A DNA stretch of 17,965 bases from an uncultured Eubacteriales bacterium (GCA_900319255.1 ONNU01000146.1:1-17965); one strand, 5' to 3'; positions 5,628 to 12,950 are shown, counted from the stretch's first letter. Made by a program: numbers and translations. The notes: generated by a model not told the origin, from the sequence alone.

Positions 5628-5640
5628 CAATGGGATATTC
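5612..5640 (-). promoter_or_regulatory. Sigma-E-like promoter of yabP-yabQ, inside the hairpin
   Basis: The minus strand reads GAATATC (5634-5640), a 14-bp spacer, then CATAAGCT (5612-5619). Against the B. subtilis sigma-E consensus as I recall it (KMATATT, 14-15 bp, CATACAHT) this is 6 of 7 and 6 of 8. It sits just after the rqcP stop codon, and yabP is a known sigma-E target in Bacillus. Predicted transcription would start near 5605, inside the hairpin loop. Confidence 0.5.
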
Positions 5641-5644
5641 ATAT

Positions 5645-5887
5645 TCAGCTGAGCATTTTATACATCAGTGATGCTTCGTCCTTTTTCGCATATTCATTGA
5701 TGCTTACGACCTCTGCCTTGATGGGATGCGCGCCGAGACTTATCTCGATCACATCGCCGATCTTTACATCATATGATGCTCTTGCAGGCTTTCCGTTTAC
5801 AATAACTCTGCCTGCGTCACAGGCTTCGTTTGCAATGGTTCGCCTTTTTATTATTCTGCTGATTTTCAGATATTTGTCCAGTCTCAT
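5645..5887 (-). CDS. rqcP: S4-domain ribosome quality-control factor RqcP (YabO)
   Basis: This 80-aa protein is almost entirely an S4 RNA-binding domain: MRLDKYLKISRIIKRRTIAN, then GRVIVNGKPARASYDVKIGDVIEI (residues 26-49). It matches the Hsp15/YabO family. In B. subtilis this protein, renamed RqcP, binds stalled 50S subunits with RqcH and helps add alanine tails to arrested peptides. AAGGAGT lies 5 nt before the ATG. The neighbours (mazG, HU upstream; yabP downstream) match the Firmicute order. It follows a double hairpin after HU, which may limit read-through from the HU gene. Confidence 0.93.
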   Translation of the reverse strand: MRLDKYLKISRIIKRRTIANEACDAGRVIVNGKPARASYDVKIGDVIEISLGAHPIKAEVVSINEYAKKDEASLMYKMLS

Positions 5888-5900
5888 ATTTACTCCTTAT

Positions 5901-5949
5901 AAAAATGTAAACCGATCGCAATGACCGGTTTACATCGGGTCTGACCCGA
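5901..5949 (-). terminator. Double hairpin after the HU gene, probable (partial) terminator
   Basis: TCGGGT-ctg-ACCCGA (5935-5949) is followed on the minus strand by GTAAACCG pairing with CGGTTTAC (5907-5914 and 5926-5933), then ATTTTTA. It sits between HU and rqcP. The genes downstream have no obvious vegetative promoter of their own, so some read-through is likely. Confidence 0.65.
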
Positions 5950-5962
5950 GATCTTCAATTGA

Positions 5963-6244
5963 TTATTTTGCTGCGTCAACAGAATCCTTGAAAGCCTTGC
6001 CTGCCTTGAATGCAGGAACCTTTGATGCAGGAATTGTGATCTTTTCGTTTGTACGGGGGTTGCAGCCTGTTCTCTCTTTTCTCTCACGGCATTCAAAAGT
6101 ACCGAAGCCTACGATGCGGATATCGTTACCGTTAGAAACTTCCTCAACAATAGTATCGAAAAGCGCTGTAACTGCCTTTTCTGCATCCTTCTTGCTGATT
6201 TCTGCTTTCGCAGATACTACATTAATAAGATCTGATTTGTTCAT
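5963..6244 (-). CDS. hup: HU family DNA-binding protein
   Basis: This 93-aa protein has the full HU/IHF fold: MNKSDLINVVSAKAEISKKDAEKAV helices split over residues 1-30, then GFGTFECRERKERTG, the DNA-binding beta-arm with the family signature GCNPRTNEKITIPAS (about 60-74), and PAFKAGKAFKD at the end. HU bends and compacts DNA as a homodimer. GGAGG lies 9 nt before the ATG. It starts 21 nt after mazG and lies between mazG and rqcP, an insertion relative to Bacillus that I recall as common in Clostridia. The strong hairpins right after it suggest that it is transcribed more than its downstream neighbours. Confidence 0.96.
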   Translation of the reverse strand: MNKSDLINVVSAKAEISKKDAEKAVTALFDTIVEEVSNGNDIRIVGFGTFECRERKERTGCNPRTNEKITIPASKVPAFKAGKAFKDSVDAAK

Positions 6245-6265
6245 TTTGCTATTCCTCCAATTTTT

Positions 6266-7051
6266 TTATTTTGAATACTCTTTCCAAAGCTGATTCGTTA
6301 CTTTCGTATCCGAATCCTGTATATCAATGCCCTTCTCGGCTGCGGCAGCTTCATACTGTCTGAACCGGGCGATATGTTCATCGCAGGCATTATACAGCGA
6401 CCTTTCACTGTCGGTCTTCAGCAGACTCGACAGGCTTGCAGCGGAAAACAGGAACTCTCCCATTGCCTTTTCAATGGAAGCCGGATCTTCTCCGTCAGTG
6501 TTTCTCAGCTGTTCAAGCTTTTCGCTTACTCTTTCAAAGGCTTCGTCTCTGTCTGTGCAGATCACGCCGCCTCTTGCTGATTTTTTAACGAGCTTTTCTG
6601 CTCGCATCAGTGACGGAAGTGTTTTTGATACGCTTTCCATCGCTTCACTTACTGAGGTCTGTGAATGAGTTTTCATTTTGATCGCATCCCAGTTGCTGAG
6701 AACCTGCTCAGTGGTATCTGCAACTACGGAGCCGAATACATGAGGATGTCTTATTATCATCTTTTTGCTGACCTCGTCAACAATATCGGCAAACTCAAAA
6801 TTATTCTTTTCCGTTTCGATCACACTGTGGAATACCACCTGAAAAAGTACATCTCCAAGCTCTTCTCTGAGATGCTCAGCGTCCTTTTCGTCGATAGCCT
6901 CAACAGCCTCGTAAACCTCTTCTATAAAATCTTTTCTGATAGTTTCGTGTGTCTGGACCTTATCCCATGGACATCCGTCGGGCGCCCTGAGCTTTTTTAC
7001 TATCTCTATCAGATCATTGATATCATATTTTTCTTTTCTTACGAAATCCAA
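6266..7051 (-). CDS. mazG: Nucleoside triphosphate pyrophosphohydrolase MazG
   Basis: This is a two-domain MazG of 261 aa. The first domain has KLRAPDGCPWDKVQTHETIR, the EEVYEAVEAID metal motif, EELGDVLFQVVFHS, and IRHPHVFG. The second, more diverged domain follows NWDAIKMK and reaches the C terminus. MazG hydrolyses NTPs and dNTPs to monophosphates, cleaning the nucleotide pool and lowering (p)ppGpp in some bacteria. B. subtilis YabN is a fusion with an N-terminal methylase domain; that domain is absent here. I prefer a TTG start at 7051, which has GGGAG 9 nt upstream. A GTG at 7072 would add 7 residues but has no ribosome site. Confidence 0.93.
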   Translation of the reverse strand: MDFVRKEKYDINDLIEIVKKLRAPDGCPWDKVQTHETIRKDFIEEVYEAVEAIDEKDAEHLREELGDVLFQVVFHSVIETEKNNFEFADIVDEVSKKMIIRHPHVFGSVVADTTEQVLSNWDAIKMKTHSQTSVSEAMESVSKTLPSLMRAEKLVKKSARGGVICTDRDEAFERVSEKLEQLRNTDGEDPASIEKAMGEFLFSAASLSSLLKTDSERSLYNACDEHIARFRQYEAAAAEKGIDIQDSDTKVTNQLWKEYSK

Positions 7052-7115
7052 TGCTTTGCACTCCCGGTACACTTAGTAAGATATTTACACAAACAATAAG
7101 ATATCATTTTATATT

Positions 7116-8876
7116 TTACCTTATTAAGCGACGTTTTTCAAGTATTTTTACAATTTTATTTCCTTTGGGCATCTGGAGAAGATCTTCCTTTTTGATAGCC
7201 CTTATCAGAAGAAGCGCAAGGAAATAAACAAGGATCGCTACTATAACAGCAAGGATCGTTGCGATCTTCTGTGTGAAAACAATATCAAACAGTATCTCCG
7301 AGAAATATGCCGCTACACCGCATATAACTGCTGCAATAAGCGGTTTGACCAGAATTGATACAAAATCCGGCACGACCTTTGTCCTGCGGCAGAGTACAAA
7401 CATTGCAACAACGGTTACAAATCCATAGCATACCATTGATCCCACATTTGCGCCCTGAATATTAATTTCCGGAATACCTACAAGCACATAATTCACAATA
7501 ATTTTCATTATCATGCCTGCGGTAAAAAGCTTCAGCGGAACATCCATCCTGCCCACAGCCTGCAGCATACTGCATAGCGGCGTACTTGTGGCGATAAATA
7601 TTACTGATATTCCCATTACCGTCAATACCTTTGAGCCTATCTCTACCTCATTTGCAACACTGGGGCTGCTGTAGATCAATGAAAGCAGCGGTTCTGCAAG
7701 CACAGAAAGACCTATTCCCGAAGGTATTGTGACAAGCACGGTAACTCTGAGAACGGTTTCCATGCTTTTCTTTAGTTTTTCCTTATCTCCGCTGGTATAT
7801 GCAGCCGTAACAGAAGGCAGCGCGGTGGTTCCGAATACCTGGGTGACGGCAGTTACAAGCATCATCAGCGTAAGCGCGATACCATAGCAGCCATACAGAT
7901 AAATATGGGTGTTTCCTCCGTAATATACCTCATCCGGGATAAGTGATCCGTATACATTCAGAAGTGAATCCGGATCGCTTTCCATTATATTATAGATCCT
8001 TGTCTGTACAAGTGTTGAATCGACCATATCGCCTATACTCATGATAATAGATCCGAGACCTATCGGTATGGCGGTGCGTATCATTGTATTTCTTATAGTG
8101 GAATTGCTTTTCGGGGGCGGCGCATTTCTGAGATCCTCTGTGCTAATGCCGTCTCCCCTGTGTTTATATCTGATAAACAGGAACAGAAAGCCGAACAGCG
8201 AACCAAGCGATATTCCTGTGATCGCTGCGCCTATCGCAAGGGGTACGGCTGCGGCATTCGCTTCTGCTTCGCTGCTGCATTTTATACCCATTACAAATCC
8301 GCTTGAGTAATACTGATTCATGCATATCTTCATTGTGATGAAGGATGCGCTGAATCCAAGGAAAAGCTTACAGGCAGCTTCGATTATTTCCGAAATTGCC
8401 GTGGGGGTCATATTTCTCATGCCTTCAAAATATCCTCTGTAAATGGACATCAGGCATCCGAAAAAGATCGTAGGCGACAGACAAAGCAAAGCAAATATGG
8501 TATCCTCTGCCTGAATTATCTTTACATAGATAAAGCTGCCTATTACCATCGCAACAAAGCAGGCAAGTCCTATTACTACAAACATAGGAACTGATATCTT
8601 ATGGATCTGCTTTACATCACGATATCGTTTTTTTGTCATGCTTTCTGATACCATTCTCGAAATGGCTATCGGAAAGCCCGCAGTCGAAAGCATGAACAGC
8701 GGGTTGTACAGTGCATATGCTGCATTGAAAAGTCCTGTTCCGACACCGCCGTACATTCCGGAAAGCAGTATCTTATAGACCATGCCCATAAGACGAACTA
8801 CAACCATACTTCCTCCCAGCACCATTGCGCCCTTGAGGAAGGATTGTCCGCCTCCGCTTTTTTTCTTTTTTACCAC
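7116..8876 (-). CDS. spoVB: SpoVB/MurJ-like polysaccharide flippase (MOP superfamily)
   Basis: This 586-aa integral membrane protein has about 14 hydrophobic segments and the N-terminal pattern SFLKGAMVLGGSMVVVRLMGMVYKI of oligosaccharide exporters (quoted in part), then GLFNAAYALYNP and GFPIAISRMV. Family members flip lipid-linked sugars such as lipid II across the membrane; SpoVB serves cortex synthesis in sporulation and relatives such as YabM/Amj act in vegetative wall synthesis. Its place before mazG equals that of yabM, so it may be the YabM orthologue rather than SpoVB itself. The start is GTG with AAGGA 9 nt upstream. A small CATCC-cgaaa-GGATG hairpin covers part of that ribosome site. 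The tail is strongly basic (KILEKRRLIR). Confidence 0.88.
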   Translation of the reverse strand: MVKKKKSGGGQSFLKGAMVLGGSMVVVRLMGMVYKILLSGMYGGVGTGLFNAAYALYNPLFMLSTAGFPIAISRMVSESMTKKRYRDVKQIHKISVPMFVVIGLACFVAMVIGSFIYVKIIQAEDTIFALLCLSPTIFFGCLMSIYRGYFEGMRNMTPTAISEIIEAACKLFLGFSASFITMKICMNQYYSSGFVMGIKCSSEAEANAAAVPLAIGAAITGISLGSLFGFLFLFIRYKHRGDGISTEDLRNAPPPKSNSTIRNTMIRTAIPIGLGSIIMSIGDMVDSTLVQTRIYNIMESDPDSLLNVYGSLIPDEVYYGGNTHIYLYGCYGIALTLMMLVTAVTQVFGTTALPSVTAAYTSGDKEKLKKSMETVLRVTVLVTIPSGIGLSVLAEPLLSLIYSSPSVANEVEIGSKVLTVMGISVIFIATSTPLCSMLQAVGRMDVPLKLFTAGMIMKIIVNYVLVGIPEINIQGANVGSMVCYGFVTVVAMFVLCRRTKVVPDFVSILVKPLIAAVICGVAAYFSEILFDIVFTQKIATILAVIVAILVYFLALLLIRAIKKEDLLQMPKGNKIVKILEKRRLIR

Positions 8877-8916
8877 TCAAGCACATCCTTTCGGGATGAA
8901 ATAACAGTTTGCCTTA

Positions 8917-8935
8917 TTCTGAAATAATTTCAGAA
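8917..8935. repeat. Perfect 8-bp inverted repeat between the zinc-ribbon gene and spoVB
   Basis: TTCTGAAA (8917-8924) and TTTCAGAA (8928-8935) flank a TAA loop, 27 nt past the zinc-ribbon stop codon. No T run follows on the minus strand, so it is at most a weak terminator. It could instead be an operator or processing hairpin. Confidence 0.5.
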
Positions 8936-8961
8936 GCTCCGGGTTCCCTCAATTCTGCGCA

Positions 8962-9405
8962 TCACAGCAGATCGTCATCGTCAAAATTATCCTCTGTGAA
9001 ATCTATTACATCATCAGGCTCCATATGCTCAGCCTGTTCTGTGGTACTAACAAGCTTTTCTCCGCATTTGCTGCAGAATACAGCGCCCTTTGCATTATAT
9101 GCTCCGCAGGAAGAACATTTTGTCTTCTGCATTGAGCTGGCGATAAGATCATTCAGGGAGTCAAGATGACTTTTCAGCTCCTTTATCTGATCGCTGAGCT
9201 CCTGCTTTGATTTTGTATAATCCTTGCCGGTATTCATTTCCTCAAAGGTAACTCTGCCAAGGATCTGATATTTTACATTGATCTCTGATTTAAGATCTGC
9301 TGCAGCAAGCTTGAGCTTAGAGATATCAATGACCTCTCCTGCCTTTTTTCCGACAGTTCCGACAACAGCCTTTGCATTGACTATTACATCTTCAAAAATA
9401 CTCAT
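8962..9405 (-). CDS. Zinc-ribbon protein with N-terminal helical region, function unknown
   Basis: This 147-aa protein has a mostly helical N-terminal part (1-90; MSIFEDVIVNAKAVVGTVGK, then KSKQELSDQIKELKSHLDSL that may form a coiled coil). A C-terminal zinc ribbon follows with Cys97-x2-Cys100 and Cys111-x2-Cys114 (CSSCGA and FCSKCGE), then a strongly acidic tail (127-147). It has no membrane segment. Proteins of this design are common in Ruminococcaceae, but I know of no defined function. AAAGGAGAT lies 5 nt before the ATG. It is the first gene after the promoter at 9721-9749 and stands upstream of the flippase. Its long leader carries the MITE-like element. Confidence 0.85.
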   Translation of the reverse strand: MSIFEDVIVNAKAVVGTVGKKAGEVIDISKLKLAAADLKSEINVKYQILGRVTFEEMNTGKDYTKSKQELSDQIKELKSHLDSLNDLIASSMQKTKCSSCGAYNAKGAVFCSKCGEKLVSTTEQAEHMEPDDVIDFTEDNFDDDDLL

Positions 9406-9422
9406 GATTATATCTCCTTTGC

Positions 9423-9605
9423 ATTGTAATGATTTTAGCTGATTGCAAAATACAGAAAAGCATCTGTTTATGCCAGATTTATGTATTTACAATTATACAT
9501 TTTCTCCGTTTTTTAATGGTTTTCAAACTTTTGGCGAGGTGTCTGCCCGCCGTAGGCGGGCAGACTACCTTTCGCCATTTTACAATCGGCTAATTGTAAT
9601 GATTT
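9423..9605. mobile_element. MITE-like element with abutting 13-bp direct repeats
   Basis: The 13-mer ATTGTAATGATTT occurs at 9423-9435 and again at 9593-9605. Directly inside, TAGCTGATTGCAAAAT (9436-9451) and ATTTTACAATCGGCTA (9577-9592) are inverted repeats matching at 14 of 16. The arrangement is direct repeat, inverted repeat, 125-bp interior, inverted repeat, direct repeat with no gap, as expected for a small inserted element with target duplication. The interior has no gene but holds a 44-nt GC-rich hairpin (9533-9576) and a TATAAT box on the minus strand (9492-9497). It lies in the leader of the zinc-ribbon/spoVB transcript. Confidence 0.6.
9533..9576. repeat. GC-rich hairpin within the MITE-like element
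   Basis: GTCTGCCCGCC (9541-9551) and GGCGGGCAGAC (9555-9565) form a perfect 11-bp stem with a GTA loop. GGCGA (9533-9537) and TCGCC (9572-9576), with GGT/ACC inside, extend it. No T run follows on the minus strand, so it does not look like a simple terminator, yet it would be transcribed in the zinc-ribbon mRNA. Confidence 0.75.
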
Positions 9606-9609
9606 CATT

Positions 9610-9639
9610 TCAAACACGAGCAAAGCTCACAATTATCAT
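9610..9639 (-). CDS. Possible 9-codon leader ORF upstream of the zinc-ribbon gene
   Basis: On the minus strand AGGAG (9646-9650) lies 6 nt before an ATG at 9639, which opens a short frame MIIVSFARV followed by TGA. It is the first ATG after the promoter at 9721-9749 and lies 5 nt upstream of the MITE-like element. If the element is removed in thought, its stop codon would sit close before the zinc-ribbon ribosome site, as in leader-peptide arrangements. It could equally be the start of a gene cut short by decay, or chance. Confidence 0.3.
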   Translation of the reverse strand: MIIVSFARV

Positions 9640-9720
9640 TTATTACTCCTAAAGAAAGCAGCGCTTTCCATATATTCCGCATTAATGAAAATCCGACATT
9701 TACTGCACTTTTGCCTATAG

Positions 9721-9749
9721 ATTATATCACTTTTGAGTTGATACTTCAA
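9721..9749 (-). promoter_or_regulatory. Strong sigma-A-type promoter of the zinc-ribbon/spoVB block
   Basis: The minus strand reads TTGAAG (9744-9749), a 17-bp spacer, then TATAAT (9721-9726), with TGA before the -10 making an extended -10 element. Transcription would begin near 9714 and give a leader of about 300 nt to the zinc-ribbon gene. A GAAAGC-agc-GCTTTC hairpin (9654-9668) lies early in this leader. Positions 9750-9885 are AT-rich and I see nothing else in them. Confidence 0.75.
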
Positions 9750-9885
9750 GGATTTTAAGCTATTTTCAGAGATTTATTCCAATAATTCCATATTATTACC
9801 ATCAAACACAATATTTTTGGGGAATTCTTCGATAATAACAGCGAAAAACTATGATAATCACAGACTTTAAAAGGCTTTCGGTATT

Positions 9886-10842
9886 TCAGTATTTATAGCA
9901 GCCTCCCCCGATAAACTCCCTGATAAGAGAATTTTCAGGTACAAGACTGCTGTCGATCTTTTCAAAACGGTTCAGCGACTCTGCGATCCTGCTGACATAG
10001 TTATACAGAGGATGTGACTGAGGTATCGCATTAAGTATCGGAAGCGCATATTCTCTCATAACGCACGGCTCATAAATGTGAATTGAATTTATTGTAAAAT
10101 CGCTGGTATATCTGTATGGACGGATATATTTCTTTTCGCCGTCAACAACTCCGTTCCACATGGAAAGCATATACACCGGGTCTACCTTGCGGAACTGATA
10201 ATCTCTGACAAAGCGTCTGACGAATCTGATATCACGGTTTGTCAGAACATAATCCTCGTTATTCTTTATGCCCTGTTTTACGGAGGTGTACACCTTGATG
10301 ACCTTTGATCTGCCGTTGCTGAAAATCGGGTTCAGCGCATGAATGCCCTCCATAATAATTACTGAATCGCTTTCAAGACGAAGGGTTCTTGTTTTCTGTG
10401 TGCGCATACTGTGAACGAAATCATAGACCGGGATAACACATTCGCCCTTTGTCAGAAGCATGTCTATTGTTTGCTTGATAAGCGGTATATCCAGCGCTTC
10501 CACCGATTCAAAATCAGGCTTTCCGTCATCTGTGCGCTTGACGAACTCTTCGCCGAGATAAAAGTCATCCATGGAAATAAGCTTTATATCCACGCCCCGG
10601 GACAGAAATTCATCGGAAAGCTTTTTGGAGGTCGTTGTCTTTCCGCTGCTTGAAGGACCTGAAAGCATTATGACATGACGATGACCCTCGCCGCTGAGTA
10701 TCTGCTGAGCTATCCAGCTGAGATCATAGCGGTAGATCTGCTCCGTAAGGTCAACAAGCGCCTTCGGATCAGATCTTGCCTCCTCATTGATCCTGTTGAT
10801 ATCACACGCATATCTTCTGTATGTGTTAAGATAATTCATCAT
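9886..10842 (-). CDS. Uridine kinase-like nucleoside kinase
   Basis: This 318-aa P-loop kinase has Walker A GPSSSGKTTTSKKL (from residue 62), LISMDDFYLGEEF with the Walker B-like/substrate Asp pair, DFESVEALDIPLI, VIPVYDF, and VIIMEGIHALNP. Residues RFVRRFVRDYQFR are the lid-type Arg-rich segment. It belongs to the uridine kinase/phosphoribulokinase group, and the expected reaction is phosphorylation of uridine or cytidine. Clostridial relatives of this type that I know carry an N-terminal TGS/ThrRS-like half and reach about 550 aa; here only the kinase half and a short N-terminal helical part remain, without any sign of a frameshift. It overlaps the end of hemZ by 17 nt, with GGAG 12 nt before the ATG. 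No clear terminator follows. Confidence 0.85.
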   Translation of the reverse strand: MMNYLNTYRRYACDINRINEEARSDPKALVDLTEQIYRYDLSWIAQQILSGEGHRHVIMLSGPSSSGKTTTSKKLSDEFLSRGVDIKLISMDDFYLGEEFVKRTDDGKPDFESVEALDIPLIKQTIDMLLTKGECVIPVYDFVHSMRTQKTRTLRLESDSVIIMEGIHALNPIFSNGRSKVIKVYTSVKQGIKNNEDYVLTNRDIRFVRRFVRDYQFRKVDPVYMLSMWNGVVDGEKKYIRPYRYTSDFTINSIHIYEPCVMREYALPILNAIPQSHPLYNYVSRIAESLNRFEKIDSSLVPENSLIREFIGGGCYKY

Positions 10843-12301
10843 AAAATGTTCTCACTCCATCTTTTCTTCTGAGCATTTCATCAAAATCTTTTATATATTC
10901 ATATGGATACTTATAATTAAATATTCTTGTCAGCGATTCACTTCCGGGGACTTTCAGCTTTGTGACGGCTCCGGCTCCGCATCCGATAATGGTATGGGTC
11001 TCGTCCATTACGAATACATTATATATTCCGTCATAGCCTTCCTTTGACCAGCCCACATTTTCAAGATTGCCCTCCATCCTTGTCTGGCGGTACAGATAAT
11101 ATGGATGATATCCGCATCCGGTCAGCTTGCTTTCGCAGTATTCAAGCATTCCTGCGGCATTATCTCCGTTATCAGTGGAAACTCCCTTTCCTTCAAGAGT
11201 AAGCTTTGAGGATCTTTTCAGAGCTAAGGTATGTACGGTTATACTCTCCGGTGAAAGCTCGCAGATAGCGTCAAGGGTCTTTTTGAAGCTTTCCACCGTA
11301 TCTGTGGGCAGCCCTGCGATAAGATCCGTATTTATATGTCTGAATCCGGCTTTTCTTGCAAGCTCAAAGGATTCTATCATCTGGGCGGATGTGTGCTTTC
11401 TTCCGATAACACTAAGCACACTGTCGTTCAGGGTCTGGGGATTTATGCTGATCCTGTCTGCGCCGCCGTCTATGATAGCCCGGAGCTTTTCTTCGGTGAT
11501 GGTATCCGGTCTGCCTGCTTCTACTGTAAATTCACGGCAGGTACTCATATCAAAGCTGGCTTTTATCACTTTGATAAGCTCTGAAAGCTGTTCAGCGTCA
11601 AGGGTCGTGGGTGTGCCTCCGCCGATATACACCGACTCGAGCCTTAGCTTCTTTTCACGGACAATCTCTGCTGTATATTCTATCTCTTTGCAAAGAAGCT
11701 CAAAATACGGCGCGATCAGCTTTTTTGCTTTTTCTACGGTCTGGGATACAAATGAGCAGTATGAGCATCTTGATGGACAAAAGGGTATGGAAACATAAAG
11801 GCTGAATGAATCCGGGCGGCTCAGCTCAAGTATCTTTCTTTCATTTCCCTCTGTGACTGCGCTGAGCCTTGTTTTTGCAGGCGATACCTTCAGCTCATCT
11901 GTAAAATATTTCTCTGCATATTCATCTGAATACTGACTGCGCAGGCGGCGGAAAAGCTTTATCGGTCGCACGCCGGTAAGTATACCCCAGGGCTGAGTTT
12001 TTCCTGTGTATTCGCAAAGCAGCTCGTACAGGCAGACCGAAAGAACCCTTTCCGCTGTTTTTTCAAGATCGGGATCGTCAAGAGATACCTCTGCGCTGCC
12101 TGACTTTTCAAAATCGTCGAAGCATATCTGAGCGGTCAGGACGTATTTTCCGTCCCTGTTTTCTGCGCGGGTATAAATATACGGCTTTTCGGGACTTTCA
12201 GCCGGTTCATTGATAACATTTATTTTTTCATTCGGATAAAACAGTCTTACAAGGTTCTCCGTTTCATAATGATAGCTGTGTCCGTCAATATAGATCCTCA
12301 T
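10826..12301 (-). CDS. hemZ: Radical SAM coproporphyrinogen dehydrogenase HemZ-type
   Basis: This 491-aa protein matches clostridial and Bacillus HemZ. It has an N-terminal domain with PWGILTGVRPIKL (104-116), then the radical SAM motif SIPFCPSRCSYCSF with Cys175, Cys179 and Cys182 for the 4Fe-4S cluster. YIGGGTPTTL, EAGRPDTI, RISINPQTL and HINTDLIAGLP follow, as in HemN/HemW relatives. It is annotated as oxygen-independent coproporphyrinogen III oxidase, but no other heme gene is nearby, and many anaerobic carriers lack heme synthesis, so the true substrate is uncertain. GGAG lies 10 nt before the ATG. It overlaps both neighbours by 17 nt, suggesting coupled translation. Confidence 0.92.
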   Translation of the reverse strand: MRIYIDGHSYHYETENLVRLFYPNEKINVINEPAESPEKPYIYTRAENRDGKYVLTAQICFDDFEKSGSAEVSLDDPDLEKTAERVLSVCLYELLCEYTGKTQPWGILTGVRPIKLFRRLRSQYSDEYAEKYFTDELKVSPAKTRLSAVTEGNERKILELSRPDSFSLYVSIPFCPSRCSYCSFVSQTVEKAKKLIAPYFELLCKEIEYTAEIVREKKLRLESVYIGGGTPTTLDAEQLSELIKVIKASFDMSTCREFTVEAGRPDTITEEKLRAIIDGGADRISINPQTLNDSVLSVIGRKHTSAQMIESFELARKAGFRHINTDLIAGLPTDTVESFKKTLDAICELSPESITVHTLALKRSSKLTLEGKGVSTDNGDNAAGMLEYCESKLTGCGYHPYYLYRQTRMEGNLENVGWSKEGYDGIYNVFVMDETHTIIGCGAGAVTKLKVPGSESLTRIFNYKYPYEYIKDFDEMLRRKDGVRTFYDELS

Positions 12302-12938
12302 TTATATAATACTCCATTACATAATTGTGTTTTCTTTCATAGTCAAGAGTCGTTGCATTTCCGTGTCCGCAGAAAAGTCTGAGATCTCCTTCAAGTCCGG
12401 CTATGAGCCTTACTGAATTAATCATATCCCTGGTGTTTCCTGTGGGCAGATCCATTCTTCCGGTGGTGCCTGTCATGATCGTATCTCCGGTAAAAAGCAT
12501 ATCCTCGAAAAGATAGCATACTCCGCCCTTTGTATGACCGGGGGTTTCGATGACCTTTATTGTTTTATTCCCGAAGGGCAGCTCATCCGCATTCCCTACT
12601 TCTTTATCAGCGTCAAAATGATCAAATCTGCGGGATTCAAATTTATAGGAAAGATTCAAATAATCATCATTTGTGAATTTGCTGTCTTCCCTGCCGATGA
12701 CTACAGCAGCAGCCGGATATTTTTTCTTGATAGCAAGGGTGTTTCCGATATGGTCAAAGTGACCGTGTGTAAGAAGTATATATTTCAGCTTTTCGCCTCC
12801 GAATTTGTCAAGGGAACGCTCAAGCTCCTCTGAGGGCGCCCCCGTGTCTACCACAAAGCAGATATCCTGCTCTGTGTCAAATACAGCATAGCAATTTGCT
12901 TCGATTTCTCCTACCGGATAGCATTCTACCTTTATCAT
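12285..12938 (-). CDS. MBL-fold metallo-hydrolase (glyoxalase II-like)
   Basis: This 217-aa protein has the metallo-beta-lactamase fold. The metal-binding motif is THGHFDHIG (His58, His60, Asp62, His63); further ligands are His135 in ETPGHTKGG, Asp152 in LFTGDTI, and His192 in CGHGNATTL. It is of the hydroxyacylglutathione hydrolase-like group often found between dtd and hemZ in Firmicutes. The substrate is not known; thioester hydrolysis is the usual family guess. AGGAGG lies 8 nt before the ATG, 12 nt after the dtd stop codon. Its last 17 nt overlap hemZ. Confidence 0.92.
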   Translation of the reverse strand: MIKVECYPVGEIEANCYAVFDTEQDICFVVDTGAPSEELERSLDKFGGEKLKYILLTHGHFDHIGNTLAIKKKYPAAAVVIGREDSKFTNDDYLNLSYKFESRRFDHFDADKEVGNADELPFGNKTIKVIETPGHTKGGVCYLFEDMLFTGDTIMTGTTGRMDLPTGNTRDMINSVRLIAGLEGDLRLFCGHGNATTLDYERKHNYVMEYYINEDLY

Positions 12939-12950
12939 ACGCTTTTCCTC

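Noticed and set aside
8891..8935. Sigma-E promoter before spoVB (GAATAAG, 14 bp, CATCCC)
   Set aside because: The -10 half matches poorly beyond CAT, and the -35 half lies in a palindrome that explains it as well.
9443..9652. Plus-strand 69-codon frame in the 9406-9885 gap
   Set aside because: It runs through the hairpin and inverted repeats of the MITE-like element and has no ribosome site.
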